Shown one piece after another: positions 41,953 through 50,102 of a stretch of 50,739 bases of DNA. Under the pieces are notes generated by a model. The model made no database searches and had not been told where the DNA came from. It worked only from the letters and a program-made list of their open reading frames with translations. Made by a program: the position numbers and the translations under genes. Source of the DNA: Gemmatimonadota bacterium (lineage in GTDB: Bacteria > Latescibacterota > UBA2968 > UBA8231). The DNA lies in contig JABHFS010000062.1 in the NCBI GenBank assembly GCA_018672475.1, positions 1 through 50,739 of the forward strand. Reading direction: 5' to 3'. How positions within the stretch are numbered: the first letter of the stretch is position 1; each line of letters opens with the position of its first letter.

Positions 41953-42347
41953 TGAGACCAGGAGCCGCCCTGTGGTTGGCTAGTGGCAACGGGCGTCGCT
42001 TCCGGAGCTGGAGTTGGAGAGCTAACGGCGGCGGCATCTGCAGCCGAATTTTCCGGGCGGATATTGTGCAGAGCTTCTTTGAGTTGCTTACCTGGCTTGA
42101 AATGCGTTTTGCGACGCGCGGGCACATAGACCACTTCGCCAGTGCGGGGATTGCGAGCGGCAGGCTTGGGTTTCGTGTCCTTAACCTCGAGGACGCCGAA
42201 GCCTCTGATTTCTATACGGTTGCCTTCAATAAGAGTTTCCCGCATAGCCTCGAAAAGACTATCGACCATCTGCAGTGTCAAATTGTTCTTGCATCCGATG
42301 GCATCGGCTACCGAACGGGCCAGGTCTTTCTTGGTAATCGTAGCCAC
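41949..42347 (-). CDS. HU/IHF-family DNA-binding protein with extended tail
   Basis: 132 residues, GTG start with AGAGAGG ~7 bases upstream. Residues 1-92 form the HU fold: TKKDLARSVADAIG, RIEIRGFGVLEVK, and the DNA-embracing arm with ARNPRTGEVVYVPARR, then HFKPGKQLKEAL. A 40-residue Ala/Pro/Ser tail with no Lys follows; eukaryote-histone-like or lysine-rich tails are known from other phyla, but this one is neutral. HU bends and compacts DNA. Promoter and terminator are both visible. GTGA overlap with the DUF4932 gene. Confidence 0.93.
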   Translation of the reverse strand: MATITKKDLARSVADAIGCKNNLTLQMVDSLFEAMRETLIEGNRIEIRGFGVLEVKDTKPKPAARNPRTGEVVYVPARRKTHFKPGKQLKEALHNIRPENSAADAAAVSSPTPAPEATPVATSQPQGGSWSQ

Positions 42348-42438
42348 TAAAAACCTCTCTCTATGAGGGGGGGGGAGGATATAGACAAAATAAACCTGCT
42401 CTGATTGTAAATAAGATATTGTGTTTACTGTGACTTAT

Positions 42439-42466
42439 ATTATACGAAATCCTGCAGCCGAATCAA
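42439..42466 (-). promoter_or_regulatory. sigma70-type promoter for the HU gene
   Basis: On the minus strand TTGATT (42466-42461) and a perfect TATAAT (42444-42439) are separated by 16 bases, about 92 bases before the HU start. The surrounding 294-base gap is markedly AT-rich compared with the rest of the window, as expected for a strong promoter region. No other gene is seen in the gap. Confidence 0.65.
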
Positions 42467-42641
42467 GGAAAAAATGCATATTTAGCTAGATAAGACACAG
42501 GGTTTAAAATCAAATTTTGGCCCTGGAGAAAAAATAAAACACTTGATATTCGCTCTATAGCTTAAGCGAAAGATAAAAATCAAATAGAATTATAAGCCAT
42601 TGTTTACAAATGACCTGGGCTGTAAGTGGGCGATGTGCAGC

Positions 42642-43655
42642 CTAGGGTCTATTGAATCGGGGATCAGAGAGTGTTTTTAGGAAGCTTATAAGTGACTGTT
42701 TTTCTTTGAGGTTAAGGTTTAATTCGGGTCGAATAAGCATTAGAGGGTCTGTGAGATTGCTGCGATGAAAGCCGGAATTATAGTGTTCGATGACTTCCTG
42801 CAATGTTTGAAAACGGCCATCGTGCATATAGGGAGCGGTGTATTCAATATTGCGTAGCGATGGCGTTTTGAATTTGCCACGATCAAGCCGCCCCTCGGTT
42901 TGTCTCGCCAGTCCTGGATCCGCGGGGTCGAGGTCCAACCCGTTGTTGTGAAACTGATTATCGGTGAAAAGAGGGGCGACATGGCAGTGGAAGCAGTCGG
43001 CTTGCTCGGTGTGAAAGAGCAGAAACCCCCGTTCTTCCTCTGGGGTGAATTCCTCTGTGCCGGCCAACCATCGATCGTATTTTGTATCCGCCGAGACCAA
43101 GGTCCGTTCAAATTGGGCAATAGCTTGCACGGCGAGCTTTTGCCCAATGGGCTTATTGGCACCGAAGGCCTGTGCAAATAGGCGCGGATAGGTGGGATGG
43201 CGGGTGAGTTTGGCGGTGACAGTGGACCAGTCTTCGCCCATTTCGATGGGATTCTGCACAGGGTGGATCGCTTGATCTTCTAGGCTTGCACTGCGACCGT
43301 CCCAGAAGAAGGATGGACTCCAGAGCAGGTTGAAAAGCGGCATCGAATTACGGCTTGTTAGGCCGTTGACGCCTTTGCTGAAGCGCCGGGCATCAGCAAA
43401 GGCGGATTCGCGCAGGTGGCACGAGGCGCAGGCCACGGTGCTGTCGACGGAGAGGATGGGGTCGGCAAAGAGTAGACGACCCAATTCGATGCCCTCTATG
43501 GTAAGCGGGTTATCGGCGGGGATCTCTGGTATCGGAAACCCCGCCGGCACATCGAGGGCGTAGGGTGTTGGATTGTGCGGGGAGGCAGGGGTAGTGCCCT
43601 TGTCCCCCCCACTGCAAGCGCCCAACAGCAATAGGGGTAGCAGCCAATACTTCAT
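42642..43655 (-). CDS. MbnH/MauG-like di-haem cytochrome c peroxidase
   Basis: 337 residues. A lipoprotein signal has its cysteine at residue 14 (LLGACSG). Two haem c sites are present: CASCH (76-80) and CFHCH (221-225), with WDGR after the first and a likely axial Met/His region in APYMHDGRF. This is the bacterial cytochrome c peroxidase/MauG superfamily. Directly upstream and 3 bases away is an MbnP-like gene; MbnH is the MauG-type enzyme that oxidises a Trp in MbnP to kynurenine in copper-responsive systems. By pairing, this is probably MbnH-like rather than a H2O2-detoxifying peroxidase. Confidence 0.87.
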   Translation of the reverse strand: MKYWLLPLLLLGACSGGDKGTTPASPHNPTPYALDVPAGFPIPEIPADNPLTIEGIELGRLLFADPILSVDSTVACASCHLRESAFADARRFSKGVNGLTSRNSMPLFNLLWSPSFFWDGRSASLEDQAIHPVQNPIEMGEDWSTVTAKLTRHPTYPRLFAQAFGANKPIGQKLAVQAIAQFERTLVSADTKYDRWLAGTEEFTPEEERGFLLFHTEQADCFHCHVAPLFTDNQFHNNGLDLDPADPGLARQTEGRLDRGKFKTPSLRNIEYTAPYMHDGRFQTLQEVIEHYNSGFHRSNLTDPLMLIRPELNLNLKEKQSLISFLKTLSDPRFNRP

Positions 43656-43658
43656 CGC

Positions 43659-44474
43659 TTAATCGTCGGCATGTTCTTCGTGATTTTGCTCTTCGCCGGC
43701 TGTTTCTTCGTGGTTTTCCTCGCCCTCATGCTCGTGTGCGTCGTGGTCGTGGCGACCCGCATGAGAGATGGAGAAGGCGGCGGTTCCGTTTTCTTGCAGG
43801 GTGAATTGCGCATCCGCATTGCCCATGATGCTTCCGCGATCATTGAAGTCATATACCGTGGGTGCGTCATACCACTGGTTGATGTCCATGACTACGGTAA
43901 TTCCCCAGGAGCCGCCGTTGACCGATAGGTGCAAAGGAAGGGAGACGTCGAAGGAGAAGTCGGCCCCTGCAGAGGGGCCGGTGTGGGTGAGGAAAGATCC
44001 TTCGCCGTCGGGGATGCGAAAAAGACCCTCCATGCGCATATAGTGATACCCGCCTCCCATCGGCGAGGGCCAAGCCATATTATTGAAGTGTTCGAGACTT
44101 GGCAACGCGCCGGTCTCGTTTTTGCCGCCGTCGATTCCGAAGGTGAAATGTAACACGCTATATTCTCCGCCGGGTATGTGCGCCGAGAGGCTGCGGGTCG
44201 CGTTGGACAAGGCGTTGCGGTAGTGGACTTCGGTCAAGTCGACTCGTTTCCCGGCGGCGGTTTCGAGGATAATATCCGAGACGATATACTCCAGTCGGGT
44301 AATGGCGTACTCATTGCCGGCGGCATTTGTGTAGCGGATTTCCGAGGGGACGAGCTCCGCTCCTGCGATTACGTGGTCAAAGTTGACATGGATCTCGCCT
44401 CGATCGCTGTCCGAATTGCTGCAAGCATTGAGCAAGAGGCTACAGGCGGCGAGTCCGTGGTATATAAATTTCAT
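43659..44474 (-). CDS. MbnP-family copper-binding-type lipoprotein
   Basis: 271 residues from the ATG at 44474 with AGGTG ~8 bases upstream; a GTG at 44483 is possible. Lipoprotein signal, Cys18 (LLNACSN). MbnP hallmarks: ITRLEYIVSDI early on, YSVLHFTFGID, and the Trp-containing block MAWPSPMGGGYHYMRMEG, which in known members has the W-x-W/GY-x-x-x-x-x-EG pattern. The C-terminal 35 residues are a His/Glu/Asp-rich tail (HDHDAHEHEGEE), a probable metal-binding extension. It starts 4 bases after the end of the broken outer-membrane gene and is followed 3 bases later by the MbnH-like gene, so the three are one operon. Metal choice (copper) is inferred. Confidence 0.87.
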   Translation of the reverse strand: MKFIYHGLAACSLLLNACSNSDSDRGEIHVNFDHVIAGAELVPSEIRYTNAAGNEYAITRLEYIVSDIILETAAGKRVDLTEVHYRNALSNATRSLSAHIPGGEYSVLHFTFGIDGGKNETGALPSLEHFNNMAWPSPMGGGYHYMRMEGLFRIPDGEGSFLTHTGPSAGADFSFDVSLPLHLSVNGGSWGITVVMDINQWYDAPTVYDFNDRGSIMGNADAQFTLQENGTAAFSISHAGRHDHDAHEHEGEENHEETAGEEQNHEEHADD

Positions 44475-44486
44475 ATTAAGCACCTA

Positions 44487-45502
44487 TTAAAATAAATCGA
44501 GTTCGTAGTCAAAGCCGAAAAGCAGGTTGCGGTCAGCGGTGAGTTGTACTTGGTTCAAGTCTTCGTATATGGGGTATTGATAATAGCTGTAAAGGGCTAT
44601 TAACCCGCGCAACCGGTAGCGCAGGCCTGGGCTGAATAGAGCCGGGTGCCGCCGGTCGCGTCGGTGTATTCACCGGTGGAGCCGGCCTCGTCACGGTCGG
44701 CCTATGTGCTGACAAACTGTCCCAATAGATCAAAGCGTTCGTCAATCGGATAATGTCCGCCCGCGTGCAACAGCCATGCGTCGCGAAAGCGGTAATCCCG
44801 GTTACCCGAGCTATTAACTCGGTAGGAAGTACTGGCGAATAAGCGGCTCGGCTGTGGGCTGCGTTGGAATTCGCGCTCGTAGGATGATTCGAGGGGCAAA
44901 CCCCAGGTGCCTCGCCCTGGCTGGAGTGCTGGTTCAGCCAGAATTCCAGCACCGTTGCGAAAAACGATCTGGCCAGTTGGTACGCCGATCCCTATGGAGG
45001 CGGTCAAGGAGGGGCTGCGCGTGTAGTGAAACCAAAGCGTCAAATCGCCCGGTCGGGTGAATTCCCATCGTTGGGCATCGTCGTGATGTACTTGACTAAG
45101 TGCTGTGACTTTGCGCAACTCAGTCGTCAAATGCTTGTGCTCGCCGTGGTCGTGGCCGGCAGCCGCAATATGGGCATGTCGGCGCTGGACGATGGGCAGG
45201 CTGAGAGTGGTTGAGAATCGCTTGGTAAAATTATAATCGAGGTGCAAGCGCATATTGCGGTTAATGGTCTCGATTTCGTCGTGGTCCGCTCGGGTTATTT
45301 GTCCGAAGGTAACCTGGTCTGTGCCGGCGCGCAGGCGGTCCTGGGCGATATGCTCGAAGGCGATTTGCAGTCTGAGCGGGTGTTGGTGTACGGTGCTCCG
45401 ATCTAACGGGCAGGTCGCGGTGCCGTAGCCTGCCTGCACTGTCGCGGGTGAGGATAACGCGCTAAGGCTGACCAGGGCTAGCCATAGAATGCAGCGATCC
45501 AT
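44487..45502 (-). pseudogene. Disrupted outer-membrane beta-barrel protein gene
   Basis: The first 266 codons (45502-44702) read as an exported barrel-type protein: signal ending SSPATVQAG, a His-containing loop HDHGEHKH, and alternating hydrophobic strands such as LTASIGIGVPTG and FASTSYRV. A TAG at 44702-44704 stops it mid-barrel. The same frame continues sensibly (ADRDEAGSTGEYTDATGG), and after one frame shift near 44640 the natural end follows: GLRYRLRGLIALYSYYQ, then LFGFDYELDLF with terminal Phe and a stop at 44487. So the gene carries a nonsense codon and a frameshift. It heads the MbnP/MbnH operon and likely was its outer-membrane partner. Confidence 0.7.
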
Positions 45503-45923
45503 AGTGTCTTATTTCATTTTGATATAATGGGAACCGGTTATTCCCCGAATGGTGTTTGGCCAGATCGGTGGAACGATGCACTTGTCCAGCACGAAGAAGC
45601 GAATGCCCCACATACTGGGAAGTGATGGGCTCGGCGTGGAAGCAGACCGCTAGTTAAAATGTAGGATAGTTTAACTAGCGGAGCCAATGGGACACGTGCG
45701 ACGGACGGGGCTCGAAGGCGGGTTTTTTTGGTGAATGGTACCACAACGGGATGCGATTCTTCGGTCGCATGCAACCCTGCGGTTGATTACTTGTTGCGAG
45801 CAAGTGGGCTGGCGAAACCTTTGCCGATGATCGGGGTCCTACGAATGAGGGTCGACTCGTTTGGGGCAAGGTTGCCGAAGCTGCTATGCAGCGCTTGTCT
45901 ATCTGATTTTTAGGCAATAAATT
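45503..45923. other. 421-base gap without a supported gene
   Basis: Short open frames exist on both strands here but none resembles a known protein or has convincing initiation. A TATAAT at 45523-45528 on the plus strand lacks a proper -35. The only structured feature is the 12-base inverted repeat at 45647-45681. This gap separates the minus-strand copper-type operon from the plus-strand NtrB/NtrC operon and so should contain the promoters of both. Confidence 0.6.
45647..45681. repeat. Perfect 12-base inverted repeat
   Basis: CCGCTAGTTAAA (45647-45658) and TTTAACTAGCGG (45670-45681) are exact complements with an 11-base loop. No T-run follows, so it is not an intrinsic terminator. It could be an operator for a dimeric regulator (e.g. 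of the adjacent divergent operons) or an mRNA hairpin. Confidence 0.7.
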
Positions 45924-47432
45924 ATGGGTGGCATGCGCGAATTCGTTCAATCTAAAAAAACAAGACAAATACCCGGCGAACGACCACGGATGGGCCAGCC
46001 GAGGACTCGTATCGGCCACAAGCTCATATTGAGTTTTGTGTTGTTGGTCATGGTCGTGGTGGGTATGTCGGGGTGGGTGCTATTCGAGTTGACTCGCCGT
46101 AGCTTGGAGTGGCAGATGCGGATTCACCTGGTCTCCGTGGCTAAGTTGGTCAGTACCAGCCTGTCCGGTGATGTGCTGCGCTATCTGCGACCGGGTCGCG
46201 AGCACTCCAATCTCTACCGGACTTTGATGGGCAAATTGCAACGCGCAGAGCAAGGGGTTGGAGCCCGACATGTTTTTGTCTTCGACCGCCAACATCGCTC
46301 GCTATTGGATACCGACGGCCTGATGCCGATTGGCCGAGAATACCCGAAGCTGCTTTTTGACCGGCGGGAACTGGAACGCGTATGGAGCGGGCATACGGCC
46401 TATTCGGTATTGTTCTTCGATGACGACGATGTGCCGTATATGACGGGCTACGCGCCGATTTTCGCTGGCGGGGAAGTTGTCGCCGCGGTTGGGGTCGAAA
46501 TCGGTGCAGCTTTTATGGATACGATCCGAGTATTTGGTCGCTCGGTATTGGTTTTCGCTGGGTTGGGGGCTTTACTCACCGTTGTCGTTGCCTGGTTGCT
46601 GGCCCGGACCTTAACGCGGCCGATCCAGAAACTCGTTCGGGCCGCGCGCGAGATCGGTTTGGGCCATCTGAATCAGGAGGTCGCGACTTCGTCCGACGAT
46701 GAAATCGGCTACTTGGGCGAGACGATGGAAGAAATGCGGCGCAAGCTGATGGCGCGTGACGCGCAACTGCGCCAGATGCTGGGTGGTGTCGCTCACGAGA
46801 TCCGCAATCCCCTGGGTGGAATAGAAATTTACGCGGGTTTGATCGCCGATGACCTGCCCGACGGCGACGAACGCAAGCAACATATCGAAAAAGTGATCCA
46901 GGAAGTACGCAAGCTAAACCACGTTATCGCCGAGTTCCTCGATTTCGCCCGGCCTTCACCTCCCTACCCGCAAGTGACGGCGCTCGCCCCTCTAGTCGGG
47001 GATGCAGCCTTTCTATTGGCACCAGAAATGCAGAAAGCTGGGATTGAATATCGACAGCAGGTAGCTCCTGGGTTGAAAGCCTATATCGACGCTGAGCAGA
47101 TCAAACGGGCGTTGGTCAACTTGATGAAGAACGCGGTCCAGGCCATGCGCGGCGGTGGGGTATTGGTGGTGCAAGCTAGTGAAGGGGAAGGGGAAGGGGA
47201 GACGGTGATCGAGATCGTCGATGATGGACCAGGTATGTCTGCCGAGGTACGCGAGCGTCTTTTTGAACCTTTTTTTAGCACGAAAGAACAAGGCTCGGGT
47301 TTGGGGATGGCGGTCGTGTCGATCGCAGTGGAGGAAAACAGAGGGCGTATCGAGATTGATAGTCCGGAAAGCGGGGGGACCGTGTGCCGGTTGTATTTGC
47401 CGCAGGTAGCCAAAGCCGAAGAGGTGTTTTGA
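45924..47432 (+). CDS. NtrB-type sensor histidine kinase
   Basis: 502 residues. Two membrane helices (~33-55 and ~210-232) flank a periplasmic sensor region of about 155 residues (contains RHVFVFDRQHRSLLDTDG, a PAS/Cache-like strand pattern). A HAMP domain (LARTLTRPIQKLVRAARE) follows. The HisKA motif is GVAHEIRNPLGG. The HATPase part has NLMKNAVQAM (N box), DDGPGMS (G1) and GSGLGMAVV (G2). A (GGGGAA)3 hexamer repeat encodes an EGEGEGE loop before the G1 box. The cognate regulator starts at the base after the TGA stop plus one. Stimulus unknown. Confidence 0.92.
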   Translation: MGGMREFVQSKKTRQIPGERPRMGQPRTRIGHKLILSFVLLVMVVVGMSGWVLFELTRRSLEWQMRIHLVSVAKLVSTSLSGDVLRYLRPGREHSNLYRTLMGKLQRAEQGVGARHVFVFDRQHRSLLDTDGLMPIGREYPKLLFDRRELERVWSGHTAYSVLFFDDDDVPYMTGYAPIFAGGEVVAAVGVEIGAAFMDTIRVFGRSVLVFAGLGALLTVVVAWLLARTLTRPIQKLVRAAREIGLGHLNQEVATSSDDEIGYLGETMEEMRRKLMARDAQLRQMLGGVAHEIRNPLGGIEIYAGLIADDLPDGDERKQHIEKVIQEVRKLNHVIAEFLDFARPSPPYPQVTALAPLVGDAAFLLAPEMQKAGIEYRQQVAPGLKAYIDAEQIKRALVNLMKNAVQAMRGGGVLVVQASEGEGEGETVIEIVDDGPGMSAEVRERLFEPFFSTKEQGSGLGMAVVSIAVEENRGRIEIDSPESGGTVCRLYLPQVAKAEEVF

Positions 47433-47433
47433 G

Positions 47434-48813
47434 ATGAGCCGTATCTTGATCGTCGACGATAACGACACGCTGGGCAGTGGGGTCGTGCTGATGTTGCAGC
47501 GAATGGGCCACGAGGGGGTTGCAGTTACCAGCGGCCCGGAGGGACTTGAACGGTTGAAGGCTCAGCCCTATGATCTGGTCATCACGGATTATCGCATGGA
47601 CGAGATGAATGGCCTGCAGGTATTGGAGGCGGTTAAGGTCCAGTCGCCGGAAACCGATATCATGATGATGACGGCCCATGGCACGATCGAGATCGCGGTG
47701 GAGGCGATGAAACTCGGCGCCGTGGATTTTATCAGCAAACCCTTTCCCTACGATGAATTGCGGCTAAAGATCGAGAAGGTGCTTGAATTCCAGGCTGCCC
47801 GCCGCGCAAGCGAGCGGCTCGGTGAACAGAATCGCTATTTGCGCGAAGAAATCGACGGCCGCTACAACTTCGGCGAGATCATCGGCGAGGCCGAGCAGAT
47901 GCACTCGATTCTCGCCGCTGTGCGCAAAGTGGCGGCGACAGATTCGTCGGTGCTGATCTATGGAGAGAGCGGCACGGGCAAGGAACTCGTCGCGCGCGCG
48001 GTCCACTACCAGAGCAACCGCAGCGAAGGGGCCTTTGTCAAAGTCAACTGTGGCGCACTGCCTGCCGAGTTGGTCGAGAGTGAGCTTTTTGGCCACGAGA
48101 AGGGGGCGTTTACCAGCGCGATTCGCCAGAAGAAGGGCAAGTTCGAATTGGCCGAGGGCGGGACGATTTTTCTCGATGAGATCGGCGATGTGCCCTTGGA
48201 GACGCAGGTCAAGTTATTGCGGGTCTTGCAGGAGAAGCAATACGATAGGGTCGGCGGTGAACAGACGCTCGATGCCGATGTGCGCATTGTCGCAGCGACC
48301 AACAGGCCGCTCAAACAGATGGTAGAAAAAGGCGCGTTCCGCGAGGATCTCTTTTATCGACTGGAAGTTATTCCTCTCTACTTGCCGCCGCTGCGGGAGC
48401 GCCGGGGGGATATCCCCTTGCTGGTCGAGCATTTTATGGTAAAAAAATGCGAAGAAATGAATATCACCCTAAAGCGGCTAACAGATGAAGCGATGATGGG
48501 GTTAGCTCGTTATCCTTGGCCGGGCAATGTACGCGAGTTGGAAAACGTAATCGAACGGACGATTGTGCTCTCAGACGGAGAGCAGGTCGATTACCAAGAC
48601 CTGCCTTTGATCTTTGACGAAGTGCCGGTTGACCGCGAGCGCCAAGGTACAGGGGGATCGATTGCCCTCAACGAGCGTCTAGACGAGATGGAACGCGATC
48701 TTATTGCCCGGGCGATGGATGAAGCAAACCACGTCAAGACCAAGGCGGCTTCGCTGTTGGGGATCAAGACTAGCGCGTTGTACTATAAGTTGGATAAATA
48801 TGGTTTGGAATAA
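47434..48813 (+). CDS. NtrC-family sigma54-dependent response regulator (GAFTSA variant)
   Basis: 459 residues. Receiver: Asp8-Asp9, phospho-acceptor Asp52 (ITDYRMDEM), Thr80, Lys102 (SKPF). The AAA+ sigma54-activation domain has GESGTGKE (Walker A), GTIFLDEIGDVPL (Walker B), ATNRPLK, and the arginine-finger helix FREDLFYRL. The sigma54-contact loop reads GAFTSA (224-229) instead of GAFTGA. A C-terminal Fis-type HTH follows (DLIARAMDEANHVKTKAASL). It activates sigma54 promoters when phosphorylated by the kinase encoded 1 base upstream. Sigma54-type promoters were not found by eye in the window. Confidence 0.94.
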   Translation: MSRILIVDDNDTLGSGVVLMLQRMGHEGVAVTSGPEGLERLKAQPYDLVITDYRMDEMNGLQVLEAVKVQSPETDIMMMTAHGTIEIAVEAMKLGAVDFISKPFPYDELRLKIEKVLEFQAARRASERLGEQNRYLREEIDGRYNFGEIIGEAEQMHSILAAVRKVAATDSSVLIYGESGTGKELVARAVHYQSNRSEGAFVKVNCGALPAELVESELFGHEKGAFTSAIRQKKGKFELAEGGTIFLDEIGDVPLETQVKLLRVLQEKQYDRVGGEQTLDADVRIVAATNRPLKQMVEKGAFREDLFYRLEVIPLYLPPLRERRGDIPLLVEHFMVKKCEEMNITLKRLTDEAMMGLARYPWPGNVRELENVIERTIVLSDGEQVDYQDLPLIFDEVPVDRERQGTGGSIALNERLDEMERDLIARAMDEANHVKTKAASLLGIKTSALYYKLDKYGLE

Positions 48814-48816
48814 GTG

Positions 48817-49725
48817 ATGCCGGTAAAATGCATGCTATTGTTGTCCTGGATTCTCTTGGCGGAAGGGCGGGTCTATGGGGATGCGGCGGACTTGGGGGTC
48901 TTGCAAGAGCAATATCGCGCGCTGGATAGTCAGCGCGATTCGCTTGAGGTACAGCGTTTGATCGTAGCCGCCGAGGCCGAAACGCTCTCGACTCGCGTAG
49001 ACAGCCTAAAGTTGGACGAGGAGAACGCGGAGGAATTACAGCAGTCTCTGCGATCCTCCCTCGGGTTGGTGCGACGGATGGTAGATGTCGACCGCAGGCT
49101 CGTCGCATTGGACGCACGGCAGGATAGCTTAGAGGAAAGATTGCGCCTGGGCTATGATTGGGAAATTGGTGTGCTGATCCAGAAGCTTTCGGCGCAAGCT
49201 GACAAAGGGCTTTTGACGCAACTGATGGTTTATCAAGAGGCTCGAGAACAGTTGGGCGCCAAAATCTATAGCGCTAGCTGGCGCTATGGCGAGCAAATGC
49301 TAATAGCCGTTGATGATGGGCCGGACGAGATCCAACAGAAGCTGGAATTGATGGAGGATATCGATCATCGATTGGGGGTTGAAAAGGTCTCTGCCGCCGA
49401 GTTATTGCTGCGTTTAGAGGGAGAATTTCGCTTGAGGACCAGGATGGGAGGGGATAAGGTGGAAGGTCAGGGGACTGACGGGTCGGTTGGCAAAACGGAG
49501 GTCTTCGCCCGCGGGGATCAGCCCGGTGGGCAGCTGCGGTTTCGCGCGGTGAGCAGCCTGGGCGGCGAATCAGATCTGGCGGGGACGACGGTTGCGGAGG
49601 TCGTGTTGGAAATCCAAAAACTGAAAACCCGGCAGCAGGAGGTCCGCCAACTCCAGGCCGTAGTACATGAGCGAGCGAAGGCGTTTCGGCTGTATTTGCG
49701 CAATATGCTCGAAGGTGAAGAATAG
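48817..49725 (+). CDS. Exported coiled-coil protein of unknown function
   Basis: 302 residues from the ATG at 48817 (a GTG at 48814 is also possible, directly after the regulator stop). Hydrophobic N-terminus with a signal-like segment to about VYGDA. Long coiled-coil heptad stretches fill ~28-110 (QYRALDSQRDSLEVQRL, EAETLSTRVDSLKLD, DARQDSLEERL), a Gly-rich spacer is near 210-230, and a final helix spans ~265-300. No family recognised. It is co-directional with the two-component genes and 3 bases from the regulator, so it likely shares their transcript and may be an envelope partner of the kinase (inference). Confidence 0.7.
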   Translation: MPVKCMLLLSWILLAEGRVYGDAADLGVLQEQYRALDSQRDSLEVQRLIVAAEAETLSTRVDSLKLDEENAEELQQSLRSSLGLVRRMVDVDRRLVALDARQDSLEERLRLGYDWEIGVLIQKLSAQADKGLLTQLMVYQEAREQLGAKIYSASWRYGEQMLIAVDDGPDEIQQKLELMEDIDHRLGVEKVSAAELLLRLEGEFRLRTRMGGDKVEGQGTDGSVGKTEVFARGDQPGGQLRFRAVSSLGGESDLAGTTVAEVVLEIQKLKTRQQEVRQLQAVVHERAKAFRLYLRNMLEGEE

Positions 49726-49733
49726 CGCGTTAT

Positions 49734-50102
49734 TCAATCTTCAGCGCTAATTTCGTCCATTAAACCCCGACCAACTTCCACCGCATTATCCCGCCCTGCG
49801 CCAAAGGCACGTTTGAGGCTTTTATAGGCGAGCCAAGGGTCAATGTCGCTGCCGCAGGTAAACAAGTCAATCGCGGCGTAGCGACGTTCGGGCCAAGTGT
49901 GCACGGCTAGATGGCTTTCTTGCACGACAAGCACGCCGGTCACGCCATGCGGGCTGAAGCGGTGGAATACCGCGCCGAGGACCCGGGCTCCTGCGGCTTC
50001 AGCAGCAGCATGCAGTTGGGTTTCGATATACTCCCGGTCGTCTAAGAGGCGCTCGTCGCAATCGTAGAGGTCTATGAGTAGGTGTCGGCCGAGCGCCTTC
50101 AT
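49734..50102 (-). CDS. speD: S-adenosylmethionine decarboxylase proenzyme (SpeD)
   Basis: 122 residues, the class 1b (SpeH-like) size. The self-cleavage site is in ESHLAVHTWPE, with Glu62-Ser63, where Ser63 becomes the pyruvoyl group. His68 and the Cys of DLFTCG complete the active site. It makes decarboxylated SAM, the aminopropyl donor for spermidine. Its start overlaps the end of the upstream metallophosphoesterase as ATGA. No spermidine synthase is in the window. It ends 8 bases from the convergent coiled-coil gene. Confidence 0.95.
   Translation of the reverse strand: MKALGRHLLIDLYDCDERLLDDREYIETQLHAAAEAAGARVLGAVFHRFSPHGVTGVLVVQESHLAVHTWPERRYAAIDLFTCGSDIDPWLAYKSLKRAFGAGRDNAVEVGRGLMDEISAED

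Noticed and set aside
45675..46019. 114-codon minus-strand frame and a 61-codon plus-strand frame (45728-45913) in the gap before the kinase
   Set aside because: No recognisable motif or ribosome-binding site; the first overlaps the start of the kinase gene.
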